This document shows positions 28,085-35,554 of a stretch of 64,000 nt of DNA, in pieces. The notes under the pieces were generated by a model. That model saw only the letters and a list, made by a program, of their open reading frames with translations. It had not been told where the DNA came from and did no database searches. Source of the stretch: Planctomycetaceae bacterium (GTDB lineage: Bacteria > Planctomycetota > Planctomycetia > Planctomycetales > Planctomycetaceae). The translations under genes and the position numbers were made by a program. Location: positions 27,455 to 91,454 of the forward strand of contig JAKFUG010000011.1 in NCBI GenBank assembly GCA_021732785.1. The letters are read 5' to 3'. The first letter of the stretch is position 1; the number at the start of each line of letters is the position of its first letter.

Positions 28085-28515
28085 ATCTCCTTGAAGCGTC
28101 TACGGTTGGAAATCGAATCGAGCACTTGGGAAGCCCAACCCAGGCATCCCTCCGGAGGTTACCGGGGCTACTCAGGGGCCGGAAAGCTTGGCACGTACCC
28201 TCTCGTCAGCACGTCTTGCCAATGAAATGACCGGTGTGCCTGAATCGCAAGTCGTGTGCCTGAGAATGTGGCACTTCGCAAAATCCAAGTCGCAACTCAT
28301 TTTTCAGTCGTGTTTTTCGCCTCGACTGAGATTTAAGTGCGGAGTTGCTGCGACAGGTGGTTTTCTAAAATTGCCATAATACAAGGCTGTCGTGCTTGTT
28401 TTTTGCGCTTGTCGATCTGGTGTGGAAAGTGGCATTGATCCGGGGCGATCTTGACCAGATTTCGACTCTCGGCATACAAAACCGTCGCGCGAACTGATTC
28501 TGTAGGAAGGCAATC
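28085..28515. other. 430-base divergent intergenic region
   Basis: It carries the 5' regions of amt (left) and the lipoprotein gene (right). I see no gene and no convincing promoter. The longest AT-rich stretch is around 28290-28400. A sigma54-like TGGCAC at 28269 lacks the matching GC element at the right distance. Confidence 0.4.
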
Positions 28516-28944
28516 ATGCGACAATTGGGGCTGTTTATCGCTGCCGCCATCGTCATCGGCAGCGCTGCCGGTTGCCAGATGACGCCCGCGCCGGGATTGA
28601 TTTCCTGTCCTCTCCCGGCGGCTGAGCAAACCGCGAAAATCCTCGAAATCGCACCGCTTGGCACGCCCCGCGACGATGTTCTCAAACGCCTGGATCAAGC
28701 CGGCGTCATCGGCAATTTCAGCTCCGGAGACAGCAAGTCGACTTACTACTGCGACGTCTGGCAGCAGGGTCAAGACGAGCGATGGCACATTAATGTCGTG
28801 CTGCTGTTCGATGAAAACGGGATTCTTTACGGTACCCGCCCGCAATTGGCATCAGCCATCACCGAGCGGGAAGCGTCCACGCCTGCTGCTACGGATCCGT
28901 TCGCCGATCCGGTGATCGGCAAGGGGGCTGACCCCTTCGAGTGA
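28516..28944 (+). CDS. Small hypothetical lipoprotein
   Basis: 142 residues with a good lipoprotein signal (MRQLGLFIAAAIVIGSAAGC, Cys20) and AGGAAGG upstream of the ATG. The segment ILEIAPLGTPRDDVLKRLDQAGV has the helix-turn-helix pattern of SmpA/BamE-like small lipoproteins, followed by a beta-rich region (WHINVVLLFDENGILYG). The tail is disordered and ends DPFADPVIGKGADPFE. Function unknown. Confidence 0.65.
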   Translation: MRQLGLFIAAAIVIGSAAGCQMTPAPGLISCPLPAAEQTAKILEIAPLGTPRDDVLKRLDQAGVIGNFSSGDSKSTYYCDVWQQGQDERWHINVVLLFDENGILYGTRPQLASAITEREASTPAATDPFADPVIGKGADPFE

Positions 28945-29018
28945 TGTCGCCAATTTCCCCCCTGCTGAAACGGAGCGGAAATTGTTGACGAAAAATAGAC
29001 GTCAAAACAACTGTTGTC

Positions 29019-29048
29019 TTGACGATAGATTGTTTTGCCGATCATACT
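29019..29048 (+). promoter_or_regulatory. Possible promoter of the halogenase-like gene
   Basis: TTGACG at 29019-29024 and CATACT at 29043-29048, 18 bases apart, within a locally AT-rich stretch. A second TTGACG lies at 28985. The start codon is 74 bases downstream. Confidence 0.4.
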
Positions 29049-29121
29049 ACAAAGGGGATGGGCTGCGGTCCGGCACGATCCGGCCGATGCCGCATGCAAC
29101 TTTATCAACAGGGAGCGTCCG

Positions 29122-30402
29122 ATGTCTGCGGCGGCGACGAATCGAACGGATGTGATTGTGATCGGCGGCGGACCTTCCGGAGCCACGGTTTCGACCCTGG
29201 TCGCGCAAACCGGCAAGAAGGTCACCCTCTTTGAACGCGATCGTTTCCCGCGCTTTCATATTGGGGAATCGCTGATCCCGGAAACTTACTGGGTGCTCGA
29301 CCGGTTGAAGATGCTCGACAAGATGAAGGGCAGCCACTTCGTCAAAAAACACAGTGTCCAGTTCGTCACCCAGCACGGCAAGCTCTCGGAGCCGTTCTAC
29401 TTCTGGGACAACAAGCCCCACGAGTGCTCACAAACGTGGCAGGTCGTCCGCAGCGAGTTCGACCACCTGATGCTGAAGAACGCCGCGGAACAAGGCGTGG
29501 AAGTACATGAAGGAGCCAAGGTTCACGAAGTCTTGTTCGACGGTCAGCGGGCGATTGGGGTCCGCGTGGCGACAGATGACGGAGTCGTCCGCGAAGTGTT
29601 TGCCGAGGTCGTGGTCGATGCCAGTGGTCAAAGCGCGATGCTCATGGACCACTTCCAGCTACGACAATGGGACACGCAGTTGAAAAAGGCGGCACTCTGG
29701 ACTTATTGGAAGGGAGCGTACCGCGACACCGGCAAAGACGAAGGAGCCACGATCGTTCTGCAGGTGGCCGGTAAAAAGGGCTGGTTCTGGTACATCCCGC
29801 TGCACGACGACATCGTGAGCGTGGGGGTGGTCGCCAATTTCGACTATCTCTTCAAGAATCGGGCCACGAAAGAGCACGAACAGATTTACTTTGAAGAAGT
29901 CGCACGGTGTCCGGGACTGCAACCGCGCCTGGAAGGGGCCGAGCGCGTCGCTCCGTTCCGTGTGCAGAAAGAATATTCGTACAAGGCGAAAAAGGTGGCG
30001 GGAGATGGCTGGGTGCTCGTGGGAGATGCGTTCGGCTTTCTCGATCCGCTTTACTCCTCCGGTGTGCTGCTCGCCTTGAAATCGGGGGAACTCGCCGCGG
30101 ATGCGATTAACGAAGCCCTCGACAAGAAGGATACTTCCGAAACGCAGCTTCGCAAGTGGGAACCGGATTACCTCAAGGGCATGGAACGCATGCGGCGGCT
30201 GGTGTGCGAGTTCTACGATGGCTTCAGCTTCGGCCGCTTCGTGAAGCGTTACCCGCATCTGAAGGGCCACCTCACCGACCTGTTGATCGGCGATCTGTTC
30301 GACCCCAAAGTCGACGACGTCGTCGAACCGATGGACATCATCCGCGAAGAACAGCACGCCGCGGGCAAACTGCTGACACCCGAGATGGTCGCGGCACCGT
30401 AA
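29122..30402 (+). CDS. FAD-dependent halogenase-like flavoprotein
   Basis: 426 residues from the ATG at 29122, which follows GGGAG by six bases. The FAD-binding GGGPSG lies at 15-20. FPRFHIGESLIP (43-54) is shared by flavin-dependent halogenases and geranylgeranyl-reductase-type proteins. GWFWYIP at 220-226 matches the halogenase WxWxIP signature, and Lys75/Lys76 occupies the region where halogenases keep the catalytic lysine. GDAFGFLDPLYSSGVLLALKSG completes the FAD site. A halogenase would chlorinate or brominate an aromatic substrate with FADH2, O2 and halide. No flavin reductase or biosynthetic cluster is adjacent. Confidence 0.75.
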   Translation: MSAAATNRTDVIVIGGGPSGATVSTLVAQTGKKVTLFERDRFPRFHIGESLIPETYWVLDRLKMLDKMKGSHFVKKHSVQFVTQHGKLSEPFYFWDNKPHECSQTWQVVRSEFDHLMLKNAAEQGVEVHEGAKVHEVLFDGQRAIGVRVATDDGVVREVFAEVVVDASGQSAMLMDHFQLRQWDTQLKKAALWTYWKGAYRDTGKDEGATIVLQVAGKKGWFWYIPLHDDIVSVGVVANFDYLFKNRATKEHEQIYFEEVARCPGLQPRLEGAERVAPFRVQKEYSYKAKKVAGDGWVLVGDAFGFLDPLYSSGVLLALKSGELAADAINEALDKKDTSETQLRKWEPDYLKGMERMRRLVCEFYDGFSFGRFVKRYPHLKGHLTDLLIGDLFDPKVDDVVEPMDIIREEQHAAGKLLTPEMVAAP

Positions 30403-30425
30403 AGTGATCGAACCCGCGCCGGGCA

Positions 30426-30833
30426 ATGGCACGGCAATTCGGATTGCGTCGCCAGGATTCGCTCTGTAAATTGAAGCAGGAGGGCCACGTCGCAGCTCGC
30501 CACGCATTTAACCTGCGAGCATTGCAAACTCAGCACGATCGCGAAGCCCTCCGCGAATTGGTCGTTACCGAGCGATTCATCGAGCACCATGCAGTGTTCT
30601 TCAAGATCATCGGTCAGATTCGCGATGAGGAAACGATCGCCACAGGTCAGGGAATTCGACCAGAGGTTCGAGGCCGGCTCCGCAAGAAATACGGTTCTGG
30701 TTCCTGGCGGAAACGAAAAGGGATTGCCCGGGTTGAGTTGGAGAACGGTGACGAATGCGAGGCTGAGGTCCACTGGTATGAAGCACATGGAATCGGGAAA
30801 AAAGACTTCAAAATCAAGTGCATCCTTGACTAA
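30426..30833 (+). CDS. Hypothetical protein, about 135 residues
   Basis: The C-terminal half ([41 protein letters not shown]) looks like a genuine conserved small domain: a basic loop followed by a beta-hairpin. The first 60 residues are less convincing and the start is uncertain. It lies 24 bases after the halogenase-like gene and 20 bases before another small gene on the same strand, so the three may form one transcript. Function unknown. Confidence 0.55.
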   Translation: MARQFGLRRQDSLCKLKQEGHVAARHAFNLRALQTQHDREALRELVVTERFIEHHAVFFKIIGQIRDEETIATGQGIRPEVRGRLRKKYGSGSWRKRKGIARVELENGDECEAEVHWYEAHGIGKKDFKIKCILD

Positions 30834-30852
30834 GACTCCGCTGCTACGCCTG

Positions 30853-31095
30853 ATGCGCATCACGTCGCCGCAAGTCCGTTACGTGGTTTGCGTCCACAGT
30901 GGGGGCTACGTCGATCTGGAGACGTTGAAAGTCTACAAAGTTCGACACGACGCCAGTGCCACGGCAAGGGGGCTGATCCGCGTCATCGACGGTTCCGGCG
31001 AGGATTATCTCTATCCAGCCAAGTTCTTCCGCCCGATCCACGCCTCCAGGACTCTCTTCAAGATTGTGGACTCGTTCGGCGATGCGGATGTTTGA
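30853..31095 (+). CDS. Small conserved hypothetical protein, 80 residues
   Basis: From the ATG at 30853 the product reads VRYVVCVHSGGYVDLETLKVYKV ... RVIDGSGEDYLYPAKFFRPI, a compact beta-rich pattern that I associate with short standalone proteins found widely in bacteria. The frame is open further upstream but that part overlaps the preceding gene. No function is known. Confidence 0.6.
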   Translation: MRITSPQVRYVVCVHSGGYVDLETLKVYKVRHDASATARGLIRVIDGSGEDYLYPAKFFRPIHASRTLFKIVDSFGDADV

Positions 31096-31108
31096 GTGAG
31101 CCACACCG

Positions 31109-31202
31109 TTTAGCCGCGACCCGGTAGGGGAGCGCTCGCGTGGAGCGCGCCACCCGCGTTGTGCGCTTCACACCAGCGCTCCCCTGGCGGGTCGCGGCTA
31201 AA
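31109..31202. repeat. Inverted repeat TTTAGCCGCGACCC
   Basis: The left arm TTTAGCCGCGACCCGGTAGG plus GGAGCGCT is mirrored by AGCGCTCCCCTGGCGGGTCG plus CGGCTAAA. The central part also has internal symmetry (GCGCTCGCG/TGGAGCGCGC). It separates a plus-strand operon from the end of a minus-strand gene. Confidence 0.85.
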
Positions 31203-31214
31203 CGAACGCGATCA

Positions 31215-32867
31215 TCAACCCACCGTCAGCCGGTTGCTGCACTGATCGAGAATCTGTGCCGCGATTTGACGCGGGTTGTAGCCGCCGGGGAGACGGACGA
31301 GGGGCTTGCCGTATTGGCGGCAGAAGTCCTGGACTTCGCCGTAGGAATGGCTCGACCAGCGGATGGCCAGCAGCACCATGGCCACTTCCGGGCGGGCGAC
31401 GTACGGCTCAAATCCCGCGGTCGATTCATGGGCCCGCGTGTCGATCCAGATCAGTTCCGACAGCAGAAACGCCCGTTCGATGGCTTCCGCGGCATGGGGA
31501 CGCCGCTCGCCGCCGATGATGATTGCGGCTTTGCCCGCCAGCATCTCTGCGACTTCGCTGAAGAGGGGGTCCGATGCCGGGCTATCATCGTCTTCATCGC
31601 GGGAGGGGGACGTCGCGAGATACTTGTCGATTTCACGCATCGTCAGTTGGAAACCCGCTGACATCCCGGCCATTTCGGGTAACTGCTCGACGTGATCGAT
31701 CAGGAGTTCCCGGAGATCGAGACTGCTGGGGGCCATGCCGCTTTTGACGAGTTCTTCCACGTCATCGGAAATCGACGTCCACATCGCCGCGGCATCTTTG
31801 CCCGCGCTGCCCACCTGGGCGAGTTTATAGCGCAACCGACCGAGGACCTTCTTCCGCGAGGTCACTTTGCGGCGGCCTTCATCCCAGCGGCCGGCCAATT
31901 CCATCACCCGCATGTTCAAGTCGCCCCAGCGGGTCGGTTCGGCGGGATCATCAAGTCGCATGAAGCGGCGGATGAAGATCTGCCGGTTTGAGGCCAGGTT
32001 TTTCAACCACCCGAACACACGGGCTTGATCGTGATCGGTCGGCGGGCCATCCATGCGGACGACGGCGATCCGCACGGCCGACTGCGCTTCCGCCAGCAGA
32101 TCGACGGCTTGCTGAAAGACATCGCTTCCCTCTTCGTTTTCTTCGAGAAGCTTTTCCATCAGGCCCACGGCATTCGCGAGCGCATCGAAACAACCGGCCA
32201 GTCCCAGCCATTCCGCGGCATCGCTGGGATTCGGAGCCGTGGGGTGCGACATCCACAGGAAGCAATCCGGGATTTGTTTCGCATGCGCGATCAGATCGCG
32301 GTCTTTGGGTTCCACTTCGGCACGAAAGTCGGGGCTCGCCATTGCCAATCGTCGCCGTTGTTCCGACCAGCGACACGCGTCGGCTTTCAACCGGCAGCGT
32401 TCTTCAATCAACGGCAACTCGTCATCGGTCGCCGGCAGCGACTTGACGAACGGGCGCTTGGGGAGATCGTCAATATACCGCGGTTCCGGCTCGCGATCTT
32501 GAGTGGGCTCCGGTTGACCAGGAGAAACAAACTGTCTTAGTTCTCGAAACGACTGCAACGTTCCGGATCGCCCCACCGGCAAAATCGGCTCACTGGAAAC
32601 CGGTGGAGTGGGAAGCACGACAGGAATAACGGGGGCGGGTATGTCCGCCGGGGCGCGGGCCGCGGGCTGTGAAACGGGGCTAATAGGTGGCGGTACAGGT
32701 TCGGGCCGTTTGGTTAACGCGGACTGCAAATCAGAAAAGAGGCTTCTTAGTTCCGATGACTCCTCGCGGAGTTTCGCGACTTCCGCCTCCAAAGCTTCCA
32801 AACGTTCAAACCGCGTCAATAATTCAGAAACGACGCCGGACAGAAGGTCCTTCAGTTCCGATGACAT
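31215..32867 (-). CDS. DUF2325-like protein with N-terminal coiled coil
   Basis: 550 residues. An N-terminal coiled coil (FERLEALEAEVAKLREESSELRSL, ~18-45) is followed by a Pro-rich linker (to ~110), then a long helical middle region. The C-terminal ~110 residues read KAAIIIGGERR, AMVLLAIRWSSHSYGEVQDF and YGKPLVRLPGGYNPRQIAAQI, which fits DUF2325 (GG..R ... SH ... ygkp.v). The role of DUF2325 is unknown. The start ATG has GGAG nine bases upstream, and a perfect hairpin sits in its leader. Confidence 0.7.
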   Translation of the reverse strand: MSSELKDLLSGVVSELLTRFERLEALEAEVAKLREESSELRSLFSDLQSALTKRPEPVPPPISPVSQPAARAPADIPAPVIPVVLPTPPVSSEPILPVGRSGTLQSFRELRQFVSPGQPEPTQDREPEPRYIDDLPKRPFVKSLPATDDELPLIEERCRLKADACRWSEQRRRLAMASPDFRAEVEPKDRDLIAHAKQIPDCFLWMSHPTAPNPSDAAEWLGLAGCFDALANAVGLMEKLLEENEEGSDVFQQAVDLLAEAQSAVRIAVVRMDGPPTDHDQARVFGWLKNLASNRQIFIRRFMRLDDPAEPTRWGDLNMRVMELAGRWDEGRRKVTSRKKVLGRLRYKLAQVGSAGKDAAAMWTSISDDVEELVKSGMAPSSLDLRELLIDHVEQLPEMAGMSAGFQLTMREIDKYLATSPSRDEDDDSPASDPLFSEVAEMLAGKAAIIIGGERRPHAAEAIERAFLLSELIWIDTRAHESTAGFEPYVARPEVAMVLLAIRWSSHSYGEVQDFCRQYGKPLVRLPGGYNPRQIAAQILDQCSNRLTVG

Positions 32868-32880
32868 AGCGCAGCACTCC

Positions 32881-32909
32881 GTGCAATGAAGATTTCTTCT
32901 TCATTGTAC
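32881..32909 (-). promoter_or_regulatory. Leader hairpin upstream of the DUF2325-like gene
   Basis: Twelve-base arms GTGCAATGAAGA and TCTTCATTGTAC (one G-U pair) enclose a five-base loop, about 14-42 bases upstream of the start codon and just outside its GGAG. It could modulate translation or be a terminator of antisense transcription. Confidence 0.5.
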
Positions 32910-33036
32910 GCAGGAGCGGCAACACAGTGCAGTGACCTTCGTGCAGGTGCGGCGATTCTTTTGCGTGCAACTAATGTACTCGCTTGCGCTTACGCACGGC
33001 GCTAACGCAGGGGAATACCTCCCGCCGACGTGAATT

Positions 33037-34419
33037 TCAGTCTTCAGCGCGTCCGTCGTCGCTCATCTTCACGATCCTGGGATCAAATCGCGCGATGGTC
33101 TCCACGAGGTCGGTCTGTTCCGCCATGACCTTCAGAATGTCTTTATAGACGTAGGGCACTTCATCAGAACCGGCCGAAATCACGCGCACGCCCTTCGCCA
33201 GCAAATCTTTTTGCACCGCGCGGAAGTTGTACTTGTCGCGCGCCGCGGTCCGGCTCATGCACCGCCCTGCCCCGTGCGATGCCGATGCAAAACTCTCCGG
33301 ATGGTCTTTGCCTTTCACGACAAACGCCGGGCTGGCCATTGTGCCGGGAATGATGCCCAACACATTCGCCGCCGCCGGGGTGGCTCCCTTGCGATGGACA
33401 ATCACTTCCCGTCCGTTGTGCATTTCCTTCCAGGCAAAGTTATGGTGATTCTCCACGCCGGTGATGACCCGCGCCCCCAGCAGCTTCGTCACCAAACGAT
33501 GGATCACGGCATGATTCGCGGCGGCGTAATCACCCATCAGGTTCATCGCCGCCCAGTATTCCTGGCCGGCGTCATCGTCCATATCGAGCCACGCGAGGCG
33601 ACCGAGCTCCTGATATTTACGCGGCAACCGCGCCTGCGCCATGCGGCTGTAAACATCGCACACCGACGATCCCACGCCGCGGCTGCCGCTGTGGCTGAGG
33701 AGCGCCGTGTAGGAACCGGCATCGAGACCGAATTGCTCATCGCGTTCGGTCACCGTGAGGACGCCGAATTCGACGAAATGGTTACCCGATCCCGAAGTGC
33801 CGAGCTGTTTGCGGGCTTTGTCCTTGTGCTCGCGCGTCACACGGGTGACGGTCCAGTCGGCGTCCATCACGGGGTGGTCCTGTGGCGTTTCGTGCGTGCC
33901 GCCGACACCGAACCGCGTGCCGTTTTCGACTGCCGCGCGGAACCGTTCGTACCGATGGTCCATCTCGTCCGGGGCAATGTCGAGCACGCTCAACTTCATG
34001 CGGCACGCGATGTCGACACCCACGGCGTAGGGCACTACCGCCCCTTCCAGTGCGAGCACACCACCGATCGGCAAGCCGTAACCGACGTGGGCATCGGGCA
34101 TGAGCGCCCCGCCTACCGCCATCGGTAGCGAGCAGGCCTGCCGCATCTGGGCATGTGCTGCGTAGTCGATTTCGCTGCCCCAGGTGCGATACGGAATCGG
34201 CGTCAACGGCGCGGGCTGCGGTTCCAGCAACCGCTGTGCCACTTCACCGAAGTGTTCGTGGGCGATGTGCGCCGCCGGATCGGCCACGATCTCGGCCAGC
34301 AGAGACTTCACATGCTTGCTGTTGAACGCCCCGGACGAAATCGCGGTTTGAATCGCGCGAATGGCCTCGGGAACGGCGTCATCCGGCAGACCGAGTTTGC
34401 GGAGTTGGGTGGGGTTCAT
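33037..34419 (-). CDS. rtcB: RtcB family RNA ligase
   Basis: 460 residues from Met at 34419 (MNPTQLRKLGLPDDAVPE). RtcB marks are present in order: AYAVGVDIACRMKL (the usual DIGCGM), GGTHETPQ, GSGNHFVEFG, LSHSGSRGVG, NHHNFAWKE, VHRKGATPA and the guanylylation segment SASHGAGR with its catalytic His. RtcB joins 2',3'-cyclic phosphate and 5'-OH RNA ends using GTP and Mn2+. No archease or rtcA gene is next to it. The frame extends 23 codons upstream through a palindromic repeat, which I treat as non-coding. Confidence 0.93.
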   Translation of the reverse strand: MNPTQLRKLGLPDDAVPEAIRAIQTAISSGAFNSKHVKSLLAEIVADPAAHIAHEHFGEVAQRLLEPQPAPLTPIPYRTWGSEIDYAAHAQMRQACSLPMAVGGALMPDAHVGYGLPIGGVLALEGAVVPYAVGVDIACRMKLSVLDIAPDEMDHRYERFRAAVENGTRFGVGGTHETPQDHPVMDADWTVTRVTREHKDKARKQLGTSGSGNHFVEFGVLTVTERDEQFGLDAGSYTALLSHSGSRGVGSSVCDVYSRMAQARLPRKYQELGRLAWLDMDDDAGQEYWAAMNLMGDYAAANHAVIHRLVTKLLGARVITGVENHHNFAWKEMHNGREVIVHRKGATPAAANVLGIIPGTMASPAFVVKGKDHPESFASASHGAGRCMSRTAARDKYNFRAVQKDLLAKGVRVISAGSDEVPYVYKDILKVMAEQTDLVETIARFDPRIVKMSDDGRAED

Positions 34420-34460
34420 CGTCGGTTTCTCGGAATCGGTTTTCAAACTCGCGTTTAAGA

Positions 34461-34534
34461 GTCGGGGCAGGGGCCCCGACCTATGCAAGATTGTTTTACC
34501 GGTGAAAATAAAAGGTCGGGGCCCCTGCCCCGAC
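34461..34534. repeat. GTCGGGGCCCC repeat pair, copy 4
   Basis: Units at 34461-34480 and 34515-34534 are inverted across 34 AT-rich bases, upstream of rtcB and downstream of the next minus-strand gene. Confidence 0.85.
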
Positions 34535-34563
34535 TCCTATGCTTTCCTATTGAAGACCGCTTT

Positions 34564-35397
34564 TCAGAATCGGTCGCGGCTCGGAAGGATTTGGTGGATC
34601 AGTCGGATCAATGAGTGCGGACTCAGTTTGTCGGCGAGATGCACAATCCCGAGCGACTGCAATTCGCGGCGGAGTTCCGGTGTGGACCAACCGGTGAGTG
34701 CAATCGGAATGATCTGGGGATGCCGTGCGATTGCATCGCGGACATGCACGGCCAACGTCGACGACCATGGTTCGACATCGAACAGCACGACATCCGCGGC
34801 TTCCGGCGCGACGGTCTGCCCCGCGGATCGCAGTTGTTCCGTGAGCCAGGCGGCATACGCCGGATCAGCGATTTCGCGGAGATCGACGCGCAGCCCGGAT
34901 GCCGAGTCGGTCGGTAATGAAGATGCGTTGCCTTGTTGCCATTGCCATGTCTCCTGACGGCTGGCCGTCGCGGGGGGGAAATCGACCGCGACGTCCGATG
35001 CGGCGGTTCGACACGCCGCCAGTGCTGAAAGTTCGCGCTCCAGACGGGGAATCGCATCCCATAACGGCACACGCCACGCGGGGGGCCAGTGCGATCGCGT
35101 GCGGCCGACCGCTTCCGACCATGCCCCGGTGATGCACACCGTTCGCGCCAACGGGGCGATCGTCAGCAACTTTGAGACGTCATCAGCCGTGAATTCATCG
35201 GGCCAGCTTTCGCCGATGATGATAATTTCCGGCGGTGACGCCGTCGCTAACACGTCTGGAACGTTTGCCACGGTTGGTGCGAAATGCAGCATGAGTTGGG
35301 GCGCGGATAGCGACAGCCAGTCACGCATCGGACGAAACTCGTCGCGCTCTTCCAAACCAATCCATAATCCATGCCACTGCACGATTGTTGCGTCCAT
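34564..35397 (-). CDS. Hypothetical protein with receiver-like C-terminal domain
   Basis: 277 residues from Met at 35397 (MDATIVQWHGLWIGLEE). The frame before it passes through a repeat. The N-terminal half contains PEIIIIGESWPDEFTADDVSKLL, and the last ~110 residues (ADVVLFDVEPWSSTLAVHVRDAIARHPQIIPIALTGWSTPELRRELQSLGIVHLADKLSPHSLIRLI) have the beta-alpha rhythm of a response-regulator receiver. They do not clearly keep the phosphoacceptor Asp/Lys set. It may be a degenerate signalling protein. Its 5' neighbour is the AddB-like gene. Confidence 0.6.
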   Translation of the reverse strand: MDATIVQWHGLWIGLEERDEFRPMRDWLSLSAPQLMLHFAPTVANVPDVLATASPPEIIIIGESWPDEFTADDVSKLLTIAPLARTVCITGAWSEAVGRTRSHWPPAWRVPLWDAIPRLERELSALAACRTAASDVAVDFPPATASRQETWQWQQGNASSLPTDSASGLRVDLREIADPAYAAWLTEQLRSAGQTVAPEAADVVLFDVEPWSSTLAVHVRDAIARHPQIIPIALTGWSTPELRRELQSLGIVHLADKLSPHSLIRLIHQILPSRDRF

Positions 35398-35407
35398 TTG
35401 ACTATGC

Positions 35408-35500
35408 TTTGTGTGCCACTGGCTCTGCCAGTGTCTTTTCTTCGAATCAAGGTTTTCGGGATTGATGGAGAGGACACTGGCGGAGCCAGTGGCACACCAA
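35408..35500. repeat. CCACTGGCTCTGCCAGTG repeat, copy 1
   Basis: GTGTGCCACTGGCTCTGCCA plus GTGTC at the left faces GACACTGGCGGAGCCAGTGG plus CACACC at the right. Each arm is itself a small palindrome (CACTGGC...GCCAGTG). A second copy of the family is at 41742. Confidence 0.85.
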
Positions 35501-35554
35501 CATGTTGCCCATTGCACGGCCGAAACGGCCGTGGCACTCGGGGGCTTTATACAG

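Noticed and set aside
28265..28285. Possible sigma54 promoter TGGCAC upstream of amt
   Set aside because: The -12 GC element is not at the required distance and the orientation points away from amt.
30249..30863. 204-codon minus-strand frame over the two small plus-strand genes
   Set aside because: The plus-strand genes have better codon use and conserved segments.
33211..34128. 305-codon frame antisense to rtcB
   Set aside because: The rtcB strand contains all family motifs; the antisense product is a His/Arg-rich shadow.
34420..34488. N-terminal extension of rtcB into the repeat at 34461
   Set aside because: The same repeat-derived residues appear upstream of other genes; RtcB family similarity starts near 34419.
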